Notes: generated by a model not told the origin, from the letters alone. A stretch of 63,616 nt of DNA from an uncultured Clostridia bacterium (GCA_947628715.1 CANRAW010000004.1:1-63616), one strand, 5' to 3'. Counted from the first letter of the stretch, positions 29,813 to 41,553 are shown. Program-made: numbers and translations.

Positions 29813-32530
29813 TCATTTACATTTGTACCAATCATCTCCGGTTGATACTTCTGCAATTAGTGGAACTTTTAGCTTTACAACATTTTCCATAGAAGTTTTT
29901 AGCATTTCTTTTACTTTTTCTACTTCGTTAATTGGTACTTCTAGTAAAAGTTCATCATGTATCTGAAGTAATAATTTTGTTTTTAAACCATATTCTTCTA
30001 TTTTCTTTTGTACCTCTATCATAGCCATTTTCATAATATCTGCTGCAGTTCCTTGTATTGGCATATTTAAAGCTGCCCTACTTCCAAACTGTCTTATCAT
30101 GAAATTTGGTGATTTTAACTCTGGTATGTTTCTTCTTCTTCCAAATTTTGTGCATACATACCCTTTTTCTTTTGCTTCTTCTTCAATGTTTTCCATGAAT
30201 TTTTTTATTCCACTGTATTTCATTAAATATTGGTCTATATATTCTTTTGCTTCTTTTTTACTAATCTTAATTTGCTCTGCTAATCCAAAATCGCTTATAC
30301 CATAAACGATTCCGAAGTTTACAGCTTTTGCTTTTAATCTTTCTTCATAAGTTACATCTTCTATTTTTTTATTAAATACTTTTGATGCAACTTCTTTATG
30401 AATATCTACTCCTTCTTTAAAAGCCTTTATCATATTTTCGTCTTCTGATACATCTGCAAATACTCTTAATTCAACTTGTGAATAGTCTGCATCTACAAAT
30501 ATATTTCCATTTTCTGGCTTGAAAACTTTTCTTAATTGTTTTCCTAGCTCAAATCTCGTAGGAATATTTTGTACATTAGGTTCTGCACTACTTATTCTAC
30601 CGTGTAGCTGTTACTGTTTGATGAAAATATGAGTGTACTCTATTTGTTTTTTTGTTTATATATGGTATCATTGCTTCTACATAAGTTGAATTTAATTTCA
30701 TAAGTTGTCTATAATCAAGTATTTTTTCTATTACTGGGTGTTCGTCTATCAATTTTTCTAAAACTTCTACATCAGTTACATAGCCACTTTTTTTCTTTTT
30801 TTGTACTGGCAATTTTAAATCTTCAAAAAGCACTTTTCCTAGTTGTTTTGGTGAGTTTATATTGAATTCTTGTCCGCATAGCTCATATATCTTATTTGTT
30901 TTTTCTTCTATTTCTGATTTTAATTTTCTTCCATATTCTATTAACTCTTCTTTATCTATATATATTCCATTATATTGCATTTTTGCAAGTACACTTGCAG
31001 TTGGCATCTCAATTTTTTGAAATAATTCTAGTTCGTCTTGTTCTTCGATATATTTCATTGTAACTGGGTAAAGTTTATCTATACAATATGCGTAAATACT
31101 GCTTTTTTTCTTTTGTACTTCACTTTCTGCTTCATCTTCTGCTTTCATATTAAATAAGTCTAATTGTTCGTCATTTATTTTTTCTTCTTTTTTTAAATAT
31201 CTAGCGATTTCTAGGTTTAAATATCTAATACTCAATGTTTCTATATCGTACTTATTTTTTATTGAGTCTATTATATATCCTGCAATTTCTGCATCATAAT
31301 AGAAATTTTTTAGTTCTATTCCATTTTGTTTTAAAATGATATAGTCTTGTTTTAGTTTGTACCCAATTTTTTTAATGCTTTCGTCTTCAAAAATTTCTTT
31401 GAAATTATTTTTTATCTGCGAAATGTCTTTTATATAATACACTTTTTTTTCTATTATAATACTTAAATCATATATCCTTTTTTTGATTATTTCTTCGCTG
31501 TCTAAATCTTCTTTTGTGTTTAAGTAATATGTTATTTGCTTTGTTTCTTTTATCTTTTTAACTACTTCTTCTATTTGTTCTTTTGATACATTTTCAATTA
31601 TTTCTATTTCTTCTAGTGGATTTATTTCCTTTTCTTCATTTCTTAACGAATATTTATCAATATATTTATTAAATCTTAGTTTTTTAAATAATTCTAATAC
31701 TTTTTCGTTATCCCACTCTTTTCTTTCTAATTCTTCTATTTTTACATCAAGTGGGCTTTTTATGTTTATTGTTCCAAGAGTTCTTGAAAGATAAGCTGAT
31801 TCTTTTCCATTAATTATTTTTTCTCTTAATTTTCCTTTTATTTCTTCTGCTCCGTCCTGATTCTATTTCGCTATATAGCTTGTCTATTGTTTTATATTTT
31901 TTTATAATGTTTAAAGCAGTTTTTTCTCCAACGCCTTCTATTCCTGGGATATTGTCTGATTTGTCTCCCATTAATCCTTTTACTTCTATTAGTGCCTTTG
32001 GTTCTAACCCATACTCTTCTTTTATTTTTTCAGCATTGTAGTCATCTTCTTCTGTTTTTCCCATCTTTGTTCTTGGAATTCGTATTGTTATTTTATCTGA
32101 GGCAAGTTGGAAAGTGTCTCTGTCTCCTGAAAGTATTGTTACATCATACCCTTTTCTTCCGTGCTGTTTTTGCAAGTGTTCCTAATATATCATCCGCTTC
32201 ATACCCTTCTTTTTCTATGATTTTAATATTCATTGCAGTTAATACTTCTTTTATTAATGGAAGTTGCATTGCAAGTTCTTCTGGCATGCCTTTTCTAGTT
32301 CCTTTATATTCTTTATACATTTCATGCCTAAAGGTTGGTGCTTTTAAATCGAAGGCAACTGCAATGTATTCTGGATTAATGTTTTCTATTATTTTAAACA
32401 TTACTGCTAAAAATCCATATACTGCATTTGTATATGTTCCATCTTCTGTTTTGAGCATATTACTGCCCATTATTCCGTAAAAAGCCCTATTTAGAATACT
32501 ATTACCATCAATTAAAACTAACTTTGACAT
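29813..32530 (-). CDS. polA: DNA polymerase I, with three CGGN sites
   Basis: This 904-residue family A polymerase has an N-terminal 5'-3' exonuclease (MSKLVLIDGNSILNRAFYG, GYEADDILGT), a degenerate 3'-5' exonuclease domain and a polymerase domain (VDADYSQVELR, YGISDFGLAEQI, QIHDELLLEV). Three sites split it. Codon 32161-32159 (CGGA) gives AKTAGRKGYDVTILSGDRD. Codon 31854-31852 (CGGA) gives IESGGAEEIKGKLREKI. Codon 30602-30600 (CGGT) gives QTVTATGRISSAEPNVQNIP; here the next triplet in the old frame is TAG, so failure stops at once. Length 2718 minus 3 is divisible by three. An essential repair and Okazaki-fragment enzyme is unlikely to be a triple-frameshift pseudogene with every motif intact. 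Confidence 0.95.
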
Positions 32531-32545
32531 ATAAAAAATCCTTTC

Positions 32546-33855
32546 TTAATTATCTTTTTCTGATAATTTTAGTAATACTATAGGTATACAAGTTAATAAA
32601 ATAAGTAAATCCCTATAAGTAAAAAATGCGTGTTCATACGAGTGTCCTCTTACAGCAAAATACCAAGCAAAAGGCATTAGTAATATTATAACATAAGGTA
32701 AGGCTTTTTCAATTACTTTAACCCATGATTTTAGGTTTTTTCTATTTAGGTAAAGTCTTATAAATGTTATTATAAGAGACAAAAATATCATTGCAATAAT
32801 ATTTTCTTTTATTATTATTATATTTCTATCTAAAACCTCATAATATGTGTATGTTGCTATATTTGACCTAAAAAATAATTGTCCAATTGATGTTGCTATA
32901 AGATTTTTTCCTAAGAAAATATCTACTATAGCCCATTTTGAAAACCATATTAAAGCATACCCCATAATCCAATTAATGGAAGCAAGAGCTATAATTTTTA
33001 TTGTTTCTTTAAATGTAATATGCCTTTCCTTTTGCATACATAAGAAATATGTTGTTAAAGGTAAACCCATTGTTAAAATTGGTGATGTTAAGAAATCAAT
33101 AAAACATGTAATAGCACCAATTATAAAAAATACAGGATATATGTTTTTTATGTTTCCTTTTCTTAAAGCAATTACAATACTAGATATCATACTTACTAGA
33201 AATACTGGGCTTCCTTGTAAAGAAATTCCCTCATATAAATAATCAACTCCTAATATTCCGTAAAGCAATTAAAATTCCATATAATACTCCAATATTTTTT
33301 ATTAATACTGCCATAAATATAATTAGAAGCATTATAAACGTTACGATAAGTATTGTTCTAATTTGACCTATATTAAAAATTACTAATGCTGGTCTAAGAA
33401 ATACCAAATATCCATGCCAATATCTTGCATATTCGAAAGATTCTTCTACATCTTTATTTACTGTATCTCTTAATTCTCCGAACTTGGTCAAGCTCAGTAT
33501 ATTTTGACGAATATTTTAATTTTCCTGTTGTATCTTCATAAACTTTTTTTGTAACATCTGGAATATAATTTTTTCTTGCTACCATAGCAGAATAAAACGG
33601 CTTTGTATTATCTATAGAATATGCCGTATTTATCATTAAAGCATCTGTATAGTTATCATACATCATATTCCATTTTCTTAATGGAACATAGAACTTATTT
33701 TTTTGACTAACCAATAGTTCTGATGTTTCTTTTACATTTTCTTCTATTATATCAGTCGGAATTAATGATGTTACTGTTAATAAAAGTAAAAAGCTACTTA
33801 TAAGAATTATATAAATTATAAGATACTTTAAGCATATTTTAATAACTTCTCTCAT
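32546..33855 (-). CDS. Polytopic membrane protein, with two CGGN sites
   Basis: This protein of about 435 residues has one N-terminal membrane segment, an extracytoplasmic loop of about 130 residues and then roughly nine membrane segments. It resembles the membrane proteins that accompany GT-C glycosyltransferases, but I do not recognise a family. Codon 33480-33478 (CGGA) gives LDQVGELRDTVNKDVEESF after skipping C. Codon 33260-33258 (CGGA) gives IALGILGVDYLYEG. Length 1310 minus 2 is divisible by three. It lies directly downstream of a glycosyltransferase gene (33893) and probably works on the same cell-envelope polymer; that is inference. Confidence 0.7.
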
Positions 33856-33892
33856 TTGTATTATTCTCCTTTTTTATTTCTATAAACTTTTT

Positions 33893-35497
33893 CTATTCAT
33901 TTAAAGTCCATATTGTGTATTTTTCATTTATAACTTTAGTATAAAATCCTTTTTCCTCTAACTCTGCAATTTTTTTACACATATCCCCTAAGTTTTTTAC
34001 CCTGTCTATAAATAGATTTGCTGAGTCTTCCATCATTTTTCTCGTTTCTTCATACTCAAATGCCTCTGGTAATTTTTCTTTACTTTTTTCTAAGAACTTA
34101 TCATAATTTTTCATACTTTCAAATGTACTATATATATCCGGAAATACAATTATTTTAGGTTTATTTTCTTCTATCTCTATCATTAACTCTTCTACTAATT
34201 TTCTATCTACAGCAAATATAGGTGTTTGATAAATATATTTTCCATCATACTTTCTTTCTGAATAATTATATATCATGCAATCATTCATTAAAATTAAAAC
34301 ATTGTCATCTTTTTCTGTATTTTCCTTAATCCATGAAACTATTTCCTCTACTTTTTCTTCCTTCGTATATAGCTTTTTGATTTCATTAACCTGATGATTT
34401 ATACTTTTTATGCTTATAAGAACTATCAATAATCCATAAATTACATAACTGAATATTTTTATTTTTTTATTTTCTATATTTAATAAAAATTCCATGATTT
34501 GTGTAATAGGTACGATATAAAATGGAATAAGTATCATAGCATAATGTAAATATTTCTGACCCGAAACACTTATTAATATAAGTGTAACAATAAAATATAC
34601 AATATATATAATTTGTTCAAAATATTTTTGTTTTTTTCTTCCAAGTCTTACCACATTAGCAATTAAGATAATAACACATAAAACATTGAATTTTGTATGA
34701 TTAAAAAATGAAATTAAGGTTTTTACAACGCCTTCATCTTGTCCTTGGAATTTTGTATATTTAAAGTTAAATTCAATAAAGCAATATAGAAAATCAGAAA
34801 TTGCATTATTTACTACAAAATACAAAATGATTGGCAAAAGTACAGTTAAAATTCCACCTAAATATATTAATACAGTTTTTCCTAATTCTTTAAATTTTTT
34901 ATCACGTATGTACAAAAAAATCATAACAGGAATAAAAACAATCCAAACAGCAATCATATTAGGTCTTAGCATTAAAACAATTCCCATACATACAGCATTA
35001 AGGAATATTTCTATATATCTAACATAATTGTTTTTTAAATATTTAATAAAAACATATAATGCGTAAATTATAAATGGTAGTGCATATTCTTCTGTAAAAT
35101 TTCCCTTATTTAAAAATTCAAGTATTGGAATTAATGAAATAATACTAGCTAATACATTTATTATTTTATTATTTGAAAATAGCTTACTTATCTTATATAA
35201 CAAGCATAAATTAGAAAGCATAAATAATACTTCAATTAACCATATTCCAACAGTATTTCCATTTGTTATGCTTAATCCTATAACCTCAATTAAATATAGA
35301 ATTGGTCCTTTATGGTCAAAAACATCTTTATAAATTATTTTTCCATCTCTTATAGCATTTCCACAATATATGAAAACTGTACTATCTGACTTTGCAATAT
35401 TTCCATGTATTGGATTTAATGGACTTTGCATTAAAATTAATATGCTAATAATTAAAAATATTGTAATAATTACAATGTTGCTTTTTAACTTTTTCAA
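33893..35497 (-). CDS. GT-C-fold membrane glycosyltransferase (family 39-like)
   Basis: This 534-residue membrane protein has about 10-11 hydrophobic segments. The first extracytoplasmic loop has DSTVFIYCGNAIRDGK and KDVFDHKGPILY, the acidic site typical of polyprenyl-phosphate-sugar-dependent GT-C enzymes such as the PMT/ArnT-like family. It probably transfers sugar to an envelope polymer. The C-terminal 130 residues are soluble. It is intact and lies in line with a membrane protein downstream and an LTA-synthase-like gene upstream. Confidence 0.75.
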   Translation of the reverse strand: MKKLKSNIVIITIFLIISILILMQSPLNPIHGNIAKSDSTVFIYCGNAIRDGKIIYKDVFDHKGPILYLIEVIGLSITNGNTVGIWLIEVLFMLSNLCLLYKISKLFSNNKIINVLASIISLIPILEFLNKGNFTEEYALPFIIYALYVFIKYLKNNYVRYIEIFLNAVCMGIVLMLRPNMIAVWIVFIPVMIFLYIRDKKFKELGKTVLIYLGGILTVLLPIILYFVVNNAISDFLYCFIEFNFKYTKFQGQDEGVVKTLISFFNHTKFNVLCVIILIANVVRLGRKKQKYFEQIIYIVYFIVTLILISVSGQKYLHYAMILIPFYIVPITQIMEFLLNIENKKIKIFSYVIYGLLIVLISIKSINHQVNEIKKLYTKEEKVEEIVSWIKENTEKDDNVLILMNDCMIYNYSERKYDGKYIYQTPIFAVDRKLVEELMIEIEENKPKIIVFPDIYSTFESMKNYDKFLEKSKEKLPEAFEYEETRKMMEDSANLFIDRVKNLGDMCKKIAELEEKGFYTKVINEKYTIWTLNE

Positions 35498-35544
35498 CCT
35501 TTAATTCATTCCTTTCTTGTAATGCTATATCTTAATATTTCTTT

Positions 35545-37362
35545 TCATTTTTCTATCTCTATATATTTTTTCTTTATTAATAAATCATATTGTAAAATTT
35601 CACAATTTTCAATTGTTTTATTTTTTTCTACATCTTCTGGCAATATCATTACATAGTCATTTCTAATTGCAAAATAGTTACTAATTGCAGGATATTCTTT
35701 ATACATGCTAGCAAATTCTTGTAAATACCAAGGTATTTTGACATTTGCAAGATTCATAATACTTAGAGATAAACTGCTTGGACTCATAAGTTCACTAATA
35801 TTTTCTTCAAATTTTATATCATAATTTGCCCATATTATATATGGTGTTGTAAAATGATCAAGATATGTAATTTTATCTTCATGTAATTTATATGAACCTG
35901 CATAAAAAGCTGGTATATGGTCTCCAAACATCATTAAAATAGTTGGCTCTTCTATATTTTCTAGATATTCTACTAGCTTTGCAAACATTTTATCCCCATC
36001 ATGAACACCTATAGCATAGTTTTTTACCTCTTTTTGTTCTTCTTCGGTTAGATTATTTGCAATTATTTCCATGCCTTCGTCTTCATTATATTTTTTGTCT
36101 TCATAAGGCATGTGATTTTGCATTGTAACACTAAATATAAATTTGTTTTCTTCATTTTCTTCAAATATCTTTATTATTTGATTTGCAACTTCATTATCTG
36201 ATATATATTCTCCCCTGATTTCAGGATTTTGTATATCATTTTCAAATATTGTTTTTTGAAATCCTAAATATTTATATACATTTTTTCTATTATAAAAATT
36301 TTCTTTATATGGATGAATTCCAAACGTCTTATATCCTTCATTTGCATAGCTTCTTACAATAGAATTCATATCACTTTTTATATAACTCGTAAATGGGAAA
36401 ATTTGCTTTTGTAAGAAATATGAACTCATACCAGATAAAACTTCAAATTCTGGCAAAGATGTTCCTCCTCCAATTACTGGTGTGATTAAATATCCTATTT
36501 TGCTATTTGCATCTGTTTCTGCAATTCTTTTTATATTTTCTAATGGGTCAACAGAATATTGTACATCTTTAAATTTATTTGGGTCTGCAAATGATTCGTT
36601 CATTATTATTATAACATTAGCTTTTTTATTTTCATTATTAATTTCTTGTGTATTATTTTTTTCTTTTATCTTATCTATGTTTTCTTTACTATATCCATTT
36701 GGTGCAGGTGTATAAAAGTCTCCAAGGTGCAAGAGAAATGTTGTATTCCCTCCAAACCAAGCATAACAATTTCCTAAATTATTTTCTATATTTAATTTTT
36801 CAAATCGGTTTGGTGCTATACACATATACCACAAAATAAAAGCTCCAAATAAAAAAAGTGGAATCCTATAAATATTATTTTTGATGGATACTTTTGTATT
36901 TTCTACACAATATGGTTTCATTGCTTTATAATAAAATACTAAAAGTAGGATTAAAAATACTATAACTAATATTATTGATAATGTTGGAAGTGAGATTCCA
37001 AATTTTGCTATTTCTCCTATATTTCCTATAAGTAATATATCTGTTGGTATAAATGGCTGTTCCAGTATTGCATATTTGTAATAAGATATTAATGTTATAA
37101 TTAACATAATAGCTGTTAAAACTATATTAGTTTTTAAGCTATCTTTCATTAAACTTCTTATTATCATAAAACATGAAAGTGTTATTAGATATGGATAAAT
37201 AAGAAAAAATATTCCACCTGTTCTAATTACATCAGTTAAAGAAATAATTGCTTTTAATGAGTCTCCATATCTTATTGAAAATGTAAGAACATATAATATT
37301 AAGCAAAATAGCATGCTAAATACTATATCTATTATAGTGATTTTTACTTTTTCTTTAGTCAT
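35545..37362 (-). CDS. LTA synthase/sulfatase-family membrane protein
   Basis: This 605-residue protein has five N-terminal membrane segments and an extracellular sulfatase-fold domain. The nucleophile region is IGYLITPVIGGGTSLPEFEVLSG, with the Thr that forms the phosphoglycerol intermediate in GGTS. Metal-site segments are IIIMNESFADP and MMFGDHIPAF. It fits the LtaS family of polyglycerol phosphate or phosphoglycerol transferases. The gene is intact. It is divergent from tsaE. Confidence 0.82.
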   Translation of the reverse strand: MTKEKVKITIIDIVFSMLFCLILYVLTFSIRYGDSLKAIISLTDVIRTGGIFFLIYPYLITLSCFMIIRSLMKDSLKTNIVLTAIMLIITLISYYKYAILEQPFIPTDILLIGNIGEIAKFGISLPTLSIILVIVFLILLLVFYYKAMKPYCVENTKVSIKNNIYRIPLFLFGAFILWYMCIAPNRFEKLNIENNLGNCYAWFGGNTTFLLHLGDFYTPAPNGYSKENIDKIKEKNNTQEINNENKKANVIIIMNESFADPNKFKDVQYSVDPLENIKRIAETDANSKIGYLITPVIGGGTSLPEFEVLSGMSSYFLQKQIFPFTSYIKSDMNSIVRSYANEGYKTFGIHPYKENFYNRKNVYKYLGFQKTIFENDIQNPEIRGEYISDNEVANQIIKIFEENEENKFIFSVTMQNHMPYEDKKYNEDEGMEIIANNLTEEEQKEVKNYAIGVHDGDKMFAKLVEYLENIEEPTILMMFGDHIPAFYAGSYKLHEDKITYLDHFTTPYIIWANYDIKFEENISELMSPSSLSLSIMNLANVKIPWYLQEFASMYKEYPAISNYFAIRNDYVMILPEDVEKNKTIENCEILQYDLLIKKKYIEIEK

Positions 37363-37458
37363 TTTTTTATTCCTTCCTAAAGCAGAAATCTGTTTTCTAT
37401 ATAAATTAATGCCATTATATTATAACTTTTTTCAATTTACAACATTTTATAAAATATT

Positions 37459-37487
37459 TTTACATTTTACGCATTTTATGATATACT
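37459..37487 (+). promoter_or_regulatory. Promoter of the tsaE-tsaB-rimI-lon operon
   Basis: TTTACA at 37459-37464, a 17-base spacer and TATACT at 37482-37487 lie 33 bases before the tsaE start. Confidence 0.7.
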
Positions 37488-37519
37488 ATTAACTGTTTAG
37501 AAAGGACTGATTAACAGCC

Positions 37520-37937
37520 ATGCAAAAATATATATCAAAATCTGAAAATGAAACAATCGCTTTTGCTAAAAATTTTGCTAAAAATTTAGGCAATAACTCA
37601 ATTGTCGTTTTAACTCGGAGATTTAGGAAGTGGGAAAACTAAATTTACGCAAGGAATTCTAGAGTATTTTGGTCTTGGAGATGAAATATCAAGCCCAACT
37701 TTTACCATAGTAAATGAATATAAAAATGAAAATGTCTCAATTTTTCATTTTGATGTATATAGATTAAAAAATGAAGACGATTTTTATGAAATAGGTGGAG
37801 ACGAATATTTTGGCAAAGGAATTTGCATTATTGAGTGGGGCGAAATTATAAAAAAAGCCTTACCAAAAAATACCATTTTCATTAATTTTGAGAGAGATTC
37901 TTTAAATGAAAATTTTAGAATTTTAACTATAGAATAA
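37520..37937 (+). CDS. tsaE: tRNA threonylcarbamoyladenosine ATPase TsaE, with one CGGN site
   Basis: TsaE is the ATPase partner in t6A37 synthesis on ANN-decoding tRNAs. From ATG 37520 the frame reads to NSIVVLT-CGG. Codon 37616-37618 (CGGA): skipping C gives VVLTGDLGSGKTKFTQGI, the Walker A motif. Then follow SSPTFTIVNEY and FHFDVYRL, and IIEWGE near the end. Length 418 minus 1 gives 138 residues, normal size. The four-base site lies inside the P-loop, so no active product is possible without it. It is followed by tsaB and rimI, the usual order. Confidence 0.94.
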
Positions 37938-37966
37938 TATTATGCCTTAGGAAGGAAGGATAAGCA

Positions 37967-38655
37967 ATGAAAATTCTTGCAATTGAAACATCATCAGACA
38001 ATGCTTCTGTTTCACTTTTAGAAAATAACCAATTAATTCAAGAAATAAAAGAAACATCTGTAAAAACTCACTCAGAAGCATTAATGCCACTAATTGATAC
38101 GCTTTTAAATCAAAATAATATTACTTTAGCTGATATTCGGCCTATTTGCATTAGATAATGGTCCACGGCTCTTTTACTGGAATAAGAATAGGTTTATCTA
38201 CTATAAAAGCCTTTTGTGATATTACAGCCAAGCCATGTGTAGCCGTTTCAGCATTAGAAGCTCTTGCTTATACAGTAGAAGATGATGGATATATTTGCTC
38301 AATGATTGATGCAAAACACTCAAATCTATATTATGGTATTTTTGAAAAAAATGCCAATAAAATTACAAAATTGTGCGATTTTGCTTTTGACAATATAGAA
38401 AATTTATTGTTAAGATTAAACAATTTGAAAAAAAAGATATTTTTTGTTGGAAATTGTGGCATACTTTATAAAGATATGATAAAATCATATCTGAAAAATG
38501 AAATATTTTTTGCAGAAGATTTAAGTGCATCGTCAAAATACGTTGGAATAGTAGCTTTTGATAAATTTAACTTAGGAGAAATTTTAACTTCAGATACATT
38601 AAATGCTATGTATTTAAAGAAATCTAATGCTGAAGAAAGGAATACTAATTTATGA
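37967..38655 (+). CDS. tsaB: tRNA threonylcarbamoyladenosine protein TsaB, with two CGGN sites
   Basis: TsaB is the ASKHA-fold partner of TsaD. MKILAIETSSDNASVSLL opens the protein. Codon 38138-38140 (CGGC): skipping C gives LADIGLFALDNGP. Codon 38166-38168 (CGGC): skipping C gives NGPGSFTGIRIGLSTIKAF, the most conserved TsaB stretch. Length 689 minus 2 gives 228 residues. Two sites only 28 bases apart both replace conserved glycines. The stop overlaps the rimI start. Confidence 0.95.
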
Positions 38656-39089
38656 ATATTACAATTGAAAAAATGTCAGCATTAGACATTGAAAAAATTA
38701 ACCTTAATGATTTTGATAATTTTTGGACTATTGGCATATTAAGGAAAGAATTAGAAAATCCACTTTCCTTCTATATCGTTGCAAAATGTGAAAATGAAAT
38801 CATTGGTTTTGCTGGACTTAACTTTGTTTTAGACGAAGCACACATTGCAAATATTGTTGTAAAAACCGATAAAAGAAATATGAAGGTTGGTTCAACTTTA
38901 TTAGAAGCATTAATTAAAAAAGCTGAAGAAAACTCTACTTTAATTACTTTAGAAGTAAATGAAAAAAATACTGTCGCAATACACTTATATCAAAAATATG
39001 GTTTTACCGTTACAGGACATCGCAAAAAATATTATGAAAATCAATATGACGCGTATATTATGACAAAAAATTTTAATACATACGATTAA
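38652..39089 (+). CDS. rimI: Ribosomal-protein-alanine acetyltransferase RimI
   Basis: This 145-residue GNAT acetyltransferase has the acetyl-CoA loop TDKRNMKVGSTLLEALI and LEVNEKNTVAIHLYQKYGF near the end. It overlaps tsaB by 4 bases. It acetylates the N-terminus of S18 in E. coli. The gene is intact. Confidence 0.88.
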   Translation: MNITIEKMSALDIEKINLNDFDNFWTIGILRKELENPLSFYIVAKCENEIIGFAGLNFVLDEAHIANIVVKTDKRNMKVGSTLLEALIKKAEENSTLITLEVNEKNTVAIHLYQKYGFTVTGHRKKYYENQYDAYIMTKNFNTYD

Positions 39090-39121
39090 AAGCAATTTAA
39101 TTGCTTAGAAAGGAACTTAAG

Positions 39122-41521
39122 ATGCAAAAAAAACATGAATTAAATTACAGAGATTTAAAAGATTATTGTTCAACTTCAAAATTTAACTTTGAAACAACTT
39201 CTGAACTTGAGCCAACTGATAAAGGAATCGGTCAAGAGCGTGGTATAGTTGCCCTTGAATTTGGCTTAAATGTAGACGTTAATGGCTACAACCTATATGT
39301 TGAAGGTCCAAGCGGAGTTGGAAAAACAATGTACACTAAAAATTATTTAGACAAAATTTCTAAAAAGAAAAAGGTACCTAATGATTGGTGCTATTTGTAT
39401 AATTTTGACAATCCAAATGAGCCTATTGCTCTATCTTTACCTGCTGGTCAGGGAATCGAATTTCAAGAAACAATGGAAAGCTTTATAAAAGATATTAGAG
39501 CTGATATTAATAAAACATTTAATAATGAGGACTTTGAAAAAGAAAAAGCCCTTATTAGGCAGGAATATGAGCAAAAAAGAAGTGTTTTACTAGAAAAATT
39601 AAATCAAGAATCTATGAAGCATGGTTTTGAGGTAAAGACTGCTCAAAATGGTATATACATGATGCCAATATATGAAGGTAAGACTCTCGAAGAAGAAGAA
39701 TTTAATAAACTAGACGATGCCATAAAGCAACAATTTGAGGAAAAATCTAGCATAGTTCAAGAGCAAATTATGAACACTATCTCTGAAATTAAGCAAATGG
39801 AAAAGCAATCTGAAAAAAGGATTCAAGAGTGGCAAGCAAATATTTCATTACTTACTGTTAATGTTCATATAAACTATATCAAGTCAAAATATAAAAGGAA
39901 CAAAAAAATATCACAATTCTTAGATAATGTAAAAAAAGATATTATGAAAAATGTTCCACTTTTCTTAGATTCTGCTCAAAATCCAGATGTACCTCCTATG
40001 CCACAACCTCCTACTCCTCCTGTTCGTGAGGCTCGTAAACCTTGGCTAAATTATAGAGTAAATTTATTTGTTGATAATAGTAAATTAGAAGGTGCACCTG
40101 TAATAATGGATTCTAACTATTCTTTCCAAAACATTTTTGGCAAATTAGAATATGAAAATTACATGGGAAGTTTTAAAACAGATTACACTATGCTTAAGCC
40201 GGGACTTATGCAAAAAGCTAATGGAGGATATATTATTTTCCAAGCAGAAGATTTACTAACAAATCCTGCTTGTTATGAAAACCTAAAAAGAGTTCTTCGT
40301 ATAAAAGAAATTAGTATTGATAATTCATTAGAGCAAAGAGCTGCAATGGTTATGGTTTCTCTAAAACCTGAGCCTATTCCTCTTGATTTAAAAGTAATAT
40401 TGATTGGAAATGGAAATATATACCATACTTTATTAAATATGGACCCTGATTTTAGAAAATTATTTAAAATTAAAGTTGAGTTTGCTGATGATGCTCCAAG
40501 AACAGAAGAAAATATACTAAAACTTGCAAGATTTTTCCATTCATTCTGTGAAAAAGAAAATCTACCTCACTTAGATAAAAATGCTGTTGCAAGAATGATA
40601 GAATATGCTTCTCGCCTTGCAAATGATAAAACTAAACTTTCAACTAAATTTAATGATTTATCTCAGGTCATTGCAGAGGCTGGAACTTGGGCAGTAATGG
40701 CTAAATCAAAGGTTGTAACAGAGGATTTTGTAAATAAAGCTATTGATGAAAAAATACAAAGAGTAAAAAAATATGACGATAGATATTCTGAAATGATTCA
40801 GGATAATACACTTTTAATTAGTACAAGTGGTTCTCAAGTTGGACAAATAAATGGTTTAACAATTATGAGTATTGGTGATTATTCTTTTGGTAAACCTTCT
40901 AAAATAACTGTAAATACATTTACTGGAAAATCTGGCATAATAAATATTGAAAGAGAAGTTGAACTTTCAGGCTCTTCTCACTCAAAAGGTGTATTAATAC
41001 TTAGCGGATATATTGGTGAATTATTTGCGCAAGATATTCCTTTATCACTTTCAGCAAGTATATGCTTTGAGCAATTATATAATGGAGTTGATGGAGATAG
41101 TGCTTCAAGTACAGAGCTATATGCCCTACTTTCTAGCCTTTCAGATGTTCCAATAAATCAAGCAATTGCTGTTACTGGCTCAGTAAATCAAAAAGGAGAA
41201 ATTCAACCAATTGGCGGAGTAAATGAAAAAATTGAAGGCTTCTTTAATGTTTGCAAAATGAGAGGTTTAGATGGTTCACATGGAGTATTAATTCCTATAC
41301 AAAATGTTAAAAATTTGAACCTTAATGACGAAGTTGTTCAAGCTGTTAAAAATGGTATGTTCCATATATTTGCTGTTTCAACTATAGAAGAAGGTATCGA
41401 AGTTTTAACAGGAGTTCCAGCAGGTAAGAAGGATAAATCTGGTAACTTCCCTGCAGGTTCTATAAATTATCTAGCTTATGAGAAATTGAAAAGATATGCA
41501 AATATAAGTAAGAAAAATTAA
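39122..41521 (+). CDS. Lon-related ATP-dependent protease (AAA_32 type)
   Basis: This protein of about 800 residues is of the Lon-related family that lacks the classic Lon N-domain. The Walker A motif (VEGPSGVGKTMYTKNY) is near residue 60, a long coiled-coil insertion at 110-290, and the Lon protease domain has the catalytic Ser in GVDGDSASSTELYALLS and Lys in GGVNEKIEGFF. I chose ATG 39122 because GGAAC/AAAGGA lies 6-10 bases upstream. The gene is intact and has no in-frame CGG. It is the last gene of the tsaE operon. Confidence 0.88.
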   Translation: MQKKHELNYRDLKDYCSTSKFNFETTSELEPTDKGIGQERGIVALEFGLNVDVNGYNLYVEGPSGVGKTMYTKNYLDKISKKKKVPNDWCYLYNFDNPNEPIALSLPAGQGIEFQETMESFIKDIRADINKTFNNEDFEKEKALIRQEYEQKRSVLLEKLNQESMKHGFEVKTAQNGIYMMPIYEGKTLEEEEFNKLDDAIKQQFEEKSSIVQEQIMNTISEIKQMEKQSEKRIQEWQANISLLTVNVHINYIKSKYKRNKKISQFLDNVKKDIMKNVPLFLDSAQNPDVPPMPQPPTPPVREARKPWLNYRVNLFVDNSKLEGAPVIMDSNYSFQNIFGKLEYENYMGSFKTDYTMLKPGLMQKANGGYIIFQAEDLLTNPACYENLKRVLRIKEISIDNSLEQRAAMVMVSLKPEPIPLDLKVILIGNGNIYHTLLNMDPDFRKLFKIKVEFADDAPRTEENILKLARFFHSFCEKENLPHLDKNAVARMIEYASRLANDKTKLSTKFNDLSQVIAEAGTWAVMAKSKVVTEDFVNKAIDEKIQRVKKYDDRYSEMIQDNTLLISTSGSQVGQINGLTIMSIGDYSFGKPSKITVNTFTGKSGIINIEREVELSGSSHSKGVLILSGYIGELFAQDIPLSLSASICFEQLYNGVDGDSASSTELYALLSSLSDVPINQAIAVTGSVNQKGEIQPIGGVNEKIEGFFNVCKMRGLDGSHGVLIPIQNVKNLNLNDEVVQAVKNGMFHIFAVSTIEEGIEVLTGVPAGKKDKSGNFPAGSINYLAYEKLKRYANISKKN

Positions 41522-41553
41522 GAATAAAGAAAAAAATAAAATTATAATGAAAA

